Under the pieces are notes generated by a model. That model made no database searches, was not told the origin of the DNA, and saw only the letters and a program-made list of their open reading frames with translations. A stretch of DNA of 64,000 nt from an uncultured Collinsella sp. (lineage in GTDB: Bacteria > Actinomycetota > Coriobacteriia > Coriobacteriales > Coriobacteriaceae): contig UQMK01000001.1 in NCBI GenBank assembly GCA_900542085.1, forward strand, positions 62,001 through 126,000. The letters are read 5' to 3'. Below, one piece after another: positions 41,530 to 50,017 of this stretch. Made by a program: the position numbers and the translations under genes. Numbering within the stretch: the first letter of the stretch is position 1; the number at the start of each line of letters is the position of its first letter.

Positions 41530-42906
41530 GTGGAAACCAAACAATACCCCGATATGGAGTGTGACGTCGTCATTGCCGGTTGCGGCGTGGCGGGCCTGTA
41601 TGCGGCTCTCAATTTGCCGACGAGCACGCGCATAATCATGCTCTCCAAGGGTGCCATCGACGAGTGCGATTCGATGCTCGCGCAGGGCGGCATCTGCGTA
41701 CTGCCCGAGGGCTCTGACTACGATGCCTTCTTTGAGGACACCATGCATGCCGGCCACTACGAGAACCGCCGCGAGAGCGTTGACATCATGATTCGCTCGA
41801 GCCGTTCGGTCATCAACGACCTGCTGGCCATGGGCGTGGATTTTGAGCGCAAGGCCGACGGCAGCCTCGACTTTACCCGCGAGGGCGCGCACAGCCGCCC
41901 GCGCATCGCCTTCCATGCCGATATTACGGGCAAGGAGATTACGACCAAGCTGCTCCAGGCTGTTCGCAAGCTGGATAACGTGCAGATTCTCGAGCACGTG
42001 GCCATGACCGACATCCTGACCGCCGAGCGCGATGGCGCCACGGTGTGCACCGGCGTCGTCGCCGTAGCCGTGGACGAGGACAACTCGGTTCGCCCCGCCG
42101 ACGAGCTGGCAAATGCCGCTGAGGGCGTGCACGCCGGTAAGCCGTTTAAGATCCATGCCCGCCACACGCTGTGGGCAACGGGCGGTATCGGCGGCGTGTA
42201 CGACCACTCGACCAACTACCCGCAGCTCACCGGTGACGCCTGCTACATCGCGCAGGAGCACGGCATCACGATGGAGCACCTGGACTACGTGCAGATCCAC
42301 CCCACGGGCCTGTTCTCGCCGCAGCCGGGCCGCACCTTCCTGATCAGCGAGAGCTGCCGCGGCGAGGGCGCGATTCTGCTCAATGCCGCTGGCGAGCGTT
42401 TTACCGACGAGTTGCAGCCGCGCGACGTTGTCGCCGCTGCCATCCGCGAGCAGATGAAGCAGGACGGCACCGAGCACGAGTGGCTGAGCTTTGCCCCCGT
42501 CGAGCGCGACGTGGTGACCGGGCACTTTGCCAATATCCGCGCGCGCTGCCTGGAGGACGGCCGCGACATCTTGGACGAGCCCATCCCCGTCACGCCCACG
42601 CAGCACTATTTTATGGGCGGCGTGTGGGTCGACAAGGACGGCCGCACCTCGATGCCCGAGCTCTACGCCGCCGGCGAGACGGCCTGCAACGGCGTTCACG
42701 GCAAGAATCGTCTAGCTTCCAACAGCCTGCTCGAGTCCCTAGTCTGGGGTCGCCGCGCTGCTTGGCGTATGCGCACCGGCGAGTCGCTTGCCGTGGAGCA
42801 GGCGGGCGAGCCCGCGCTCGATGGACGCCATCGCGCCCTGAGTTCCGATATCCTTGCAATCGATGATTTGGCCCGTGCCGCCGGCACGCAGGCCGTGGAG
42901 GAGTAG
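41530..42906 (+). CDS. nadB: L-aspartate oxidase NadB
   Basis: 458 residues from a GTG at 41530 (GGGAGAGGATTCCT upstream). It oxidises aspartate to iminoaspartate for NadA. The FAD Rossmann motif is VVIAGCGVAGLYAAL. SKGAIDECDSMLAQGGICV, THYP-like region HPTGLFSPQ, RGEGAILLNAAGERF and the C-terminal ETACNGVHGKNRLASNSLLESLVWG are classical flavoprotein-subunit motifs. It is shorter than E. coli NadB (540) because the C-terminal helical domain is trimmed. It lies 56 bases after nadA and three before nadC. Confidence 0.95.
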   Translation: METKQYPDMECDVVIAGCGVAGLYAALNLPTSTRIIMLSKGAIDECDSMLAQGGICVLPEGSDYDAFFEDTMHAGHYENRRESVDIMIRSSRSVINDLLAMGVDFERKADGSLDFTREGAHSRPRIAFHADITGKEITTKLLQAVRKLDNVQILEHVAMTDILTAERDGATVCTGVVAVAVDEDNSVRPADELANAAEGVHAGKPFKIHARHTLWATGGIGGVYDHSTNYPQLTGDACYIAQEHGITMEHLDYVQIHPTGLFSPQPGRTFLISESCRGEGAILLNAAGERFTDELQPRDVVAAAIREQMKQDGTEHEWLSFAPVERDVVTGHFANIRARCLEDGRDILDEPIPVTPTQHYFMGGVWVDKDGRTSMPELYAAGETACNGVHGKNRLASNSLLESLVWGRRAAWRMRTGESLAVEQAGEPALDGRHRALSSDILAIDDLARAAGTQAVEE

Positions 42907-42909
42907 GCC

Positions 42910-43770
42910 ATGAATCCCATTACCATGAAGCTCGTCGTCGATGATCTGATTTTGCAGGCTCTGCGCGAGGACATCACGTTTGAGGACGTGAGTACGGCGA
43001 GCGTGTGCCCCACGGCGCGCCCCGCTACCGTTGAGCTCATCGCCAAGGCCGACGGCGTTATCGCCGGCCTGGACGTATTCGCCCGCACCTTTGAGCTGCT
43101 GGATCCGCAGAGCTCCGTGTTGTTCGATGTCGCGGACGGCGACGAGGTACACGCTGGCGACCATGTGGGCCAGGTGCGCGGCGACGCGCGCGTGCTGCTT
43201 TCGGGCGAGCGCGTGGCGCTCAACTACCTGCAGCGCATGAGCGGCATCGCCACTTACACGCATCGGATGGCGGCTGCGCTCGAGGGCACCAAGACCGTGC
43301 TTGTCGACACGCGCAAGACCACGCCGGGCATGCGCGTCTTCGAGAAGGCCGCAGTCGAAATCGGCGGCGGCAGCAACCACCGCTATAACCTGTCGACGGC
43401 TGTCATGCTCAAGGACAACCACATCGACGCCGCCGGTGGCGTGGCACGCGCGATTGAGATGGCGCGCGCCCATGCGTCGTTTACCACGACGGTCGAGATC
43501 GAGTGCGAGAACCTGGACATGGTGCGCGAGGCAGTTGAGGCCGGCGCCGATATCATCATGCTCGACAACATGACCCACGACGACATGGCCGCCGCCATCG
43601 AGCTTATCGCCGGTCGCGCCAAGACCGAGTGCTCGGGCAACGTGGACGCCAACAATATTCGCGCGCTCGCCGACCTGGGCGTTGACTTTATCAGCTCGGG
43701 GGCGTTGACGCACTCTGCGCCGATTCTCGACCTCTCGCTTAAGCACCTGCGTCTGCTGGACGGTAAATAA
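42910..43770 (+). CDS. nadC: Nicotinate-nucleotide pyrophosphorylase NadC
   Basis: 286 residues. Decarboxylates quinolinate with PRPP to nicotinate mononucleotide. Motifs: LREDITFEDVST near the N-terminus, GERVALNYLQRMSGIAT, DTRKTTPGMR, GGGSNHRYNLS, KDNHI and VEIECENL...DIIMLDNM. The start is three bases after nadB; the stop TAA overlaps the niaR ATG by one base, so the last genes are translationally coupled. Confidence 0.97.
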   Translation: MNPITMKLVVDDLILQALREDITFEDVSTASVCPTARPATVELIAKADGVIAGLDVFARTFELLDPQSSVLFDVADGDEVHAGDHVGQVRGDARVLLSGERVALNYLQRMSGIATYTHRMAAALEGTKTVLVDTRKTTPGMRVFEKAAVEIGGGSNHRYNLSTAVMLKDNHIDAAGGVARAIEMARAHASFTTTVEIECENLDMVREAVEAGADIIMLDNMTHDDMAAAIELIAGRAKTECSGNVDANNIRALADLGVDFISSGALTHSAPILDLSLKHLRLLDGK

Positions 43771-44315
43771 TGGACGCCCGCGAGCGTCGCCGTGCCATCG
43801 TGGCCGTGCTCGAGAGAGCCAAAGGTCCCGTCTCGGGCAGCGCGCTTGCCCGCGAGGTGGGCGTGAGCCGTCAGGTCGTGGTGCAGGACATCGCCCTGCT
43901 GCGCGCCGACGGGCACGATATCGTCGCCACCAATCGCGGCTATGTACTACAGGAGGCGCCGAGCAGCCCGGCTGTGCCCACGCGTCTGGTCAAGGTGCGC
44001 CATGGCGTGGAGCAGGCGGGCGATGAGCTCACGAGTATCGTCGACGCCGGCGGCGCCGTGCTCAACGTGATCGTCAATCACCGCGTGTACGGCAAGATCA
44101 CGGCCGACCTGGACATCCGCAATCGTCGCGATGTTGAGCGCTACCTGCACGATATCGAGAGCGGCAAGAGCTTTCCGCTGCTAACGGTAACCAGCGGCTA
44201 TCACTTCCACCGCATCGCAGCAGAAGACGAGCAAACCCTCGACGAGATCGAGGCCATACTCAAGGAGAAAGGCTACTTGGCAGACCTGATGCCCTACGAA
44301 GACGATCTCTCTTAG
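43770..44315 (+). CDS. niaR: NiaR-type repressor of NAD biosynthesis (HTH_11 + 3H domain)
   Basis: 181 residues. A winged helix (residues ~1-60, GSALAREVGVSRQVVVQDIALLRADG) precedes a 3H domain with its three histidine motifs: VRHGVEQAGDEL, VNHRVYGKI and GYHFHRI. The family binds nicotinate, with a metal, and represses nad genes. It ends the nad operon and should bind the inverted repeat before nadA, giving feedback control. The ATG overlaps the nadC stop. Confidence 0.92.
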   Translation: MDARERRRAIVAVLERAKGPVSGSALAREVGVSRQVVVQDIALLRADGHDIVATNRGYVLQEAPSSPAVPTRLVKVRHGVEQAGDELTSIVDAGGAVLNVIVNHRVYGKITADLDIRNRRDVERYLHDIESGKSFPLLTVTSGYHFHRIAAEDEQTLDEIEAILKEKGYLADLMPYEDDLS

Positions 44316-44317
44316 CC

Positions 44318-44431
44318 GACGCTGCAAACGCCCCTAAGCGGCAATCTGACGTTCAATCGTCGGTCGCGTACCAAAGTACGCTTCCCTCCTCTTTCACGTC
44401 ACCTTGCTCGCTTAGGGACGTTTTCGCTGAC
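44318..44431. repeat. Long hairpin element L4
   Basis: GACGCTGCAAACGCCCCTAAGC pairs with GCTTAGGGACGTTTTCGCTGAC (split for length; arms begin 44318 and end 44431). The centre GCGTACCAAAGTACGC matches L1 rather than L2/L3/L5. It starts three bases after the niaR stop. Confidence 0.85.
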
Positions 44432-44468
44432 GTGGGCTCAACCTGCGACGGTGCTAAATTAGCTATCC

Positions 44469-44517
44469 GTACAAAAAAGGAGGCCTCCGCGGCGATGCGG
44501 AGGCCTCCTTTTTGTGC
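44469..44517. terminator. Bidirectional terminator between niaR and the ferredoxin gene
   Basis: GTACAAAAAAGGAGGCCTCCGC (first 20 bases 44469-44488) and its complement ending 44517 form a ~21-base stem with a six-base loop. T-tracts occur on both strands, so it can serve both convergent genes. Confidence 0.85.
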
Positions 44518-44551
44518 ACGGCGTACTTTTGAGTGTGCAAGTGGGGAGTTG

Positions 44552-44737
44552 TTACTCCTCGACGATCTCGGTGATTGCGCCAGCGGGGCAAGCGTCCTGG
44601 CAAGCGCCACAGGCGACGCAGGAATCCTCGTCAGCGACGGTAGCGACGTCCTGGAGCTCCAGAACGCCAGCGGGGCAGGAGTCGACGCAAACGCCACAAG
44701 CGATGCACTCGTCGGCATCAATTACGGGATGAGCCAT
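44552..44737 (-). CDS. 2[4Fe-4S] ferredoxin
   Basis: 61 residues with two clostridial-type cluster motifs, CIACGVCVDSCP and CVACGACQDACP. It is a low-potential electron carrier for anaerobic enzymes such as pyruvate:ferredoxin oxidoreductase or hydrogenase. AGAGGAAAC before ATG 44737 sets the start; a longer reading frame lacks a site. It is monocistronic and ends at the shared hairpin. Confidence 0.96.
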   Translation of the reverse strand: MAHPVIDADECIACGVCVDSCPAGVLELQDVATVADEDSCVACGACQDACPAGAITEIVEE

Positions 44738-45110
44738 GGTAGTTTCCTCTCTGTTGACCGACGCTACAGGCGATGCGCGTCGGTTTGATTCGGGCAAAAA
44801 CATACCACGGGAGCGACCGTTTGCAATACCCTCTGACCGGCATCTTCATACCGTTCGCCGAGTATGCCGCGGCTTACTAAAAAACATGCAGGTGAGGCCG
44901 TTGAGCTGCGCAAATGTTAGCTATAGGTGACTTGAAATATAGGGCGATTGAGCGTGCTTGCGGAAACCGCATCCCGTAATCCACGTCCAAAACGGGACAC
45001 GGCTTCAGGCTCGCACCTCAGTCAACTCTACATAGACCTCAATAGATCTGCCGAGAACTCAAACAGTGCATCTACCTGCGCATTTGCGAACCTAAACTCT
45101 CGACAATAAG
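44738..45110. other. Intergenic stretch with no recognised feature
   Basis: Divergent gap between ferredoxin and dnaK (509 bases to the dnaK start). I see no gene, tRNA or repeat here apart from a short AACGGGACACGG. It must hold the ferredoxin promoter, whose boxes I cannot place. Confidence 0.5.
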
Positions 45111-45137
45111 AAATCTTATATGAATTGACTTAGATTT
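45111..45137 (+). promoter_or_regulatory. Probable HspR operator before dnaK
   Basis: AAATCT-N15-AGATTT at 45111-45137. The spacer TATATGAATTGACTT matches the clpB site (54698-54724) at 11 of 15 bases. Both are followed by T(T/G)TGTATA. It differs in sequence from the streptomycete HAIR box (CTTGAGT-N7-ACTCAAG) but has the same kind of symmetry. Confidence 0.65.
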
Positions 45138-45246
45138 TGTATATTCCGGCCCATAAGGGGATACACTACATCCTGAAAGACAAGCCGAAGCGCCGCGCGA
45201 CAGACCGTCGAGGCGGCGCGAACGCAAAAGAGAGAGGGAATTTCTA

Positions 45247-47139
<1,893 letters not shown>

Positions 47140-47141
47140 TC

Positions 47142-47984
47142 ATGTCCGCCCGTAAAGCTCGCACGGAGGCGGCTGCCGCTGGCGCCGCCCCCGTTGACTC
47201 TGAGGAGAAGGACGTGAAGATTCCCGTAGAGGCCGTCGACGATACCGAGGCCAACGAGGCCGAGGCCGCCGAGGCTGCCGAGAACCAGGTAGAGGATTCC
47301 AACAAGGAGGCGACGATGACCGAGGACGAGATGGTGGAAGCTGCTATCCGCGCCGGTGAGGAAGCCGCCGACAACGACTTTAAGCTCAAGTTCGAACAGG
47401 CCCAAAAGGAGCTTGCCGACGTGCGCAATGAGCTCGATGCTGCGGCAGAGGCTCAGAAGGCCGCTGAGGACAAGGCAAAGGACGCCACCGAGCGCACCGC
47501 CCGTCTACAGGCCGACTGGGAGAACTTCCGTCGCCGCACCGCCAACGAGCGTATCGCCGAGCGCGAGCGCGCGACCGAGAAGCTCGTCACTGCGCTGCTG
47601 CCGGTGGTTGACGATATCGAGCGTGCAATCGACCATGCCCGTAGCCAGGAGCTTTCCGACGATTTTAAGCAGTTTGTCGATGGCGTTGACGCGGTGCATG
47701 CCAAGCTGCTCGATGTGTTTGCGCACGAGGGCGTTGAGCCCATCGACCCCAAGGGCGAGGCGTTCGATCCGCTCGAGCACCAGGCCGTGGGGCGTGTCGA
47801 GGACGCATCGCAGTACGACGAGACCGTCAACGACGTGTACCAGAAGGGCTACCGCATGGCGGACCGCATTCTGCGCTCCGCGATGGTGACGGTGACCTAC
47901 GGCGGCGAGAAGCGCCCCGCACCGGAGCCCGAAGCGGCGCCCGAGGATGCCGCGGCCGATACGGCCGAGAGCACCGAGGAGTAA
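47142..47984 (+). CDS. grpE: Nucleotide exchange factor GrpE
   Basis: 280 residues, longer than usual (about 200) because of an acidic, Ala/Glu-rich N-terminal ~75 residues and an acidic Pro/Ala C-terminal tail. The GrpE core (~80-250) has the long coiled helix (LKFEQAQKELADVRNELD, LQADWENFRRRTANER) and the beta-wing VEPIDPKGEAFDPLEHQAV...VYQKGYRMADRILRSAMVTV. It begins two bases after the dnaK stop. It catalyses ADP release from DnaK. Confidence 0.95.
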   Translation: MSARKARTEAAAAGAAPVDSEEKDVKIPVEAVDDTEANEAEAAEAAENQVEDSNKEATMTEDEMVEAAIRAGEEAADNDFKLKFEQAQKELADVRNELDAAAEAQKAAEDKAKDATERTARLQADWENFRRRTANERIAERERATEKLVTALLPVVDDIERAIDHARSQELSDDFKQFVDGVDAVHAKLLDVFAHEGVEPIDPKGEAFDPLEHQAVGRVEDASQYDETVNDVYQKGYRMADRILRSAMVTVTYGGEKRPAPEPEAAPEDAAADTAESTEE

Positions 47985-47989
47985 TTGAG

Positions 47990-48019
47990 AAGGGCCCCGG
48001 GGCAACACCCGGGGCCCTT
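47990..48019 (+). terminator. Strong hairpin between grpE and dnaJ
   Basis: AAGGGCCCCGGG (47990-48001) and CCCGGGGCCCTT (48007-48018) form a perfect 12-base stem closed by a short loop, with TTT at the 3' side. It may attenuate the dnaJ-hspR half of the operon. Confidence 0.7.
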
Positions 48020-48092
48020 TCTGGCCTAGTGCCATATGACAGTATGAGCCGCCGTCCGCAGGGGCGGCGGATATAACAGGAGAGGAGCTACG

Positions 48093-49058
48093 ATGGCTGC
48101 AGGCAAAACCTTCTATGACATCCTGGGCGTATCCAAGAGCGCCTCCGACAAAGAGATTAAGAGTGCGTTTCGCAAGCTCGCGCAAAAATATCACCCCGAT
48201 GCCGGCGGCGACGAGGCCAAGTTTAAGGAGATCAGCGAGGCCTACGAGACGCTTTCGGACGAGAAGAAGCGCAAAGAGTACGACCAGATGCTCATGTTTG
48301 GCGGCATGCCGGGCGCGGGCGGCGCGTATGGCGGCGGCTACGGTGCCGGTGCGGGCGCCAGCGGCTGGGGCGACATCTTCGACAGCATCTTTAGCGGCAA
48401 CGGCGCCTGGGGCAGCGATTGGGGCTCGGGTTTCGCCGGGGCTGCGGGCGCTGCCGGTGCGGGCGCGGGTCGCAGCCGCGCTCGCAAGGGCGGCGACCTG
48501 TCGCTGACCGTCGATGTTACGGCCGAGGACGCGTTTCGCGGCGTGACGCACAAGGTCACCTACCGCATTCCCTCGACAGGCGAGCAACAGACCATTACGG
48601 TCTCGGTGCCCGCGGGTGCGGTCGACGGCGGCAAACTGCGCTACAAGCGTCGCGGCGAGTATGGAGTTGCCGGCGGCGAGCGCGGCGACCTGGTCGTGAC
48701 CACGCACGTGGAGGAGCACCCGCTGTTTAAGCGTAAAGGTGCCGACGTGACCATGGAGGTACCGGTCTCGGTCTATGAGGCGGCGCTCGGCTGCACGGTG
48801 GACGTGCCGACGCCCGGCGGTGCGACGGTTCGTCTGAAGGTGCCCGCGGGTACCCAGACGGGCAAGAAGTTCCGCTTTAAGGAGATGGGCGCGCCCGACG
48901 TTAAGCACCGTGGCCGTACGGGCGCGCTGCTCGTCGAGATCAAGGTGCAGGTTCCCACGAACCTGTCTGATGACGAGCGCGATGCCATGACCAAGCTGCG
49001 CGAGGCCGACACGCGCGACTATCGCGAGAAGGTCAATCGTTACAAGGCGACGTACTAG
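48093..49058 (+). CDS. dnaJ: DnaJ-family co-chaperone lacking the zinc finger (CbpA/DnaJ2 type)
   Basis: 321 residues. J domain 5-70 with YHPDAGG carrying HPD. A Gly-rich linker (~75-130) contains DIFDSIFSG. The C-terminal substrate domains hold GGDLSLTVDVTAEDAFRG and VEEHPLFKRKGADV. None of the four CxxCxGxG zinc repeats of classical DnaJ is present, so this is a type II/CbpA-like protein in the normal dnaJ position of a dnaK operon. It stimulates DnaK ATPase. GGAGAGGAG precedes its start. Confidence 0.93.
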   Translation: MAAGKTFYDILGVSKSASDKEIKSAFRKLAQKYHPDAGGDEAKFKEISEAYETLSDEKKRKEYDQMLMFGGMPGAGGAYGGGYGAGAGASGWGDIFDSIFSGNGAWGSDWGSGFAGAAGAAGAGAGRSRARKGGDLSLTVDVTAEDAFRGVTHKVTYRIPSTGEQQTITVSVPAGAVDGGKLRYKRRGEYGVAGGERGDLVVTTHVEEHPLFKRKGADVTMEVPVSVYEAALGCTVDVPTPGGATVRLKVPAGTQTGKKFRFKEMGAPDVKHRGRTGALLVEIKVQVPTNLSDDERDAMTKLREADTRDYREKVNRYKATY

Positions 49059-49130
49059 GGCGGTCGCGGCGCACGACCACGCCCGCGGGCTTATGATGGA
49101 CGATAACGAGACGGAAAGGGGTCAGGTAGC

Positions 49131-49547
49131 ATGGCCGAGGACAATAGGAACAAACCGCTGTACATGATCAGCGTGGCGGCCGAGCTGACCGGCATGCATC
49201 CGCAGACTCTGCGCGTCTACGAGTCCAAGGGCCTGGTGAACCCCCAGCGCTCGGGCGGCAACACGCGCCTGTATTCGCGTGCCGATATCGAGCGCTTGGA
49301 GCTCATCAACCAGCTGACCGACGAGGGCATCAACCTTGCCGGCGTGGTGCGCATCCTCGATATGAAGGAGCGTGCCGAGGAGCGCGAGCGCGAGAACGAA
49401 AAACTCCGTGCCCGCGTGCGCCAGCTCGAGGACGAGCTGCACGAGTACAAGATGCAGAAGAAGATCACCGCCCTGGCCCCGCGCGACGGCTCAGTTAACC
49501 CCGAACAGGTCATGCGCAAGCTGCTGGGCGCCGGAGGGGATTTGTAG
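49131..49547 (+). CDS. hspR: Heat-shock repressor HspR (MerR family)
   Basis: 138 residues. A MerR-type winged helix starts at about residue 10 (YMISVAAELTGMHPQTLRVYE, SKGLVNPQRSGGNTRLYSRADIERL) and a long coiled coil follows (AEERERENEKLRARVRQLED). The gene is last in dnaK-grpE-dnaJ-hspR, as in Streptomyces and mycobacteria, where HspR uses DnaK as co-repressor at HAIR sites. It should repress this operon and clpB here. GAAAGGGG is upstream. The stop TAG is followed at once by the S hairpin. Confidence 0.95.
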   Translation: MAEDNRNKPLYMISVAAELTGMHPQTLRVYESKGLVNPQRSGGNTRLYSRADIERLELINQLTDEGINLAGVVRILDMKERAEERERENEKLRARVRQLEDELHEYKMQKKITALAPRDGSVNPEQVMRKLLGAGGDL

Positions 49548-49574
49548 TTACGCGGGTTTACCAACCCGCGTAAC
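49547..49574. repeat. 28-base small hairpin (S type)
   Basis: Identical to the 28-mer at 19268-19295 (GTTACGCGGGTT-TACC-AACCCGCGTAAC). Its first base is the last base of the hspR stop codon. Confidence 0.9.
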
Positions 49575-49579
49575 CAGTT

Positions 49580-49694
49580 GACGCTGCAAGCCCGTCAGAG
49601 CGGCAATCTGCCTTTCAACTTCGGCGGCATGATCAAAAGATCAATGCCGCCTTGTTTCAAGGCACCTTGCTCGCTCTGGCGGGCTTTCGCTGTC
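49580..49694. repeat. Long hairpin element L5 (115 bases)
   Basis: Near-identical to L2 over 115 bases. The apex changes from GACC-AGAA-GGTC to GATC-AAAA-GATC with both strands altered together, and the arms from CCCGCCAG/CTGACGGG to CCCGTCAG/CTGGCGGG. Confidence 0.92.
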
Positions 49695-49816
49695 CGCGCC
49701 AAAATATCGGCGTTGCCATGGCCCGGATGCGGCACTTGGGGACGTTCCTCACTTTGGAAATACGGCCCGCTCGCTGTCCGTCCTCTACCTGCGGCGTTGC
49801 CTTGCTCCGGATGCGG

Positions 49817-49845
49817 TAGTCATGGGGGACGTTCTTAAATGACTA
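49817..49845. repeat. GGGGAC-core palindrome Q5
   Basis: TAGTCAT-GGGGGACGTTCTTAA-ATGACTA. The sequence 49695-49816 before it is non-coding and contains TTGGGGACGTTCCTCACTTT and the phrase CTCGCTGTCCGTCCTCTACC, which also follows L3 at 22246. No gene is seen in the 470-base gap. Confidence 0.85.
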
Positions 49846-50017
49846 GTCGAAGGGACACTCTTACACCAAATCTGCCGGCCCTCGCCGGGCTCGTCCTTTA
49901 CTTTACCGAGATAAAGTGAACGTGCAGATTCGTAACCCACTCGCAACCGTTCTATGGCACGATATTGAACGAATGTATGCTATGCGCCCAAATCTTTTGG
50001 GCAGAGTGGGAGACAGT

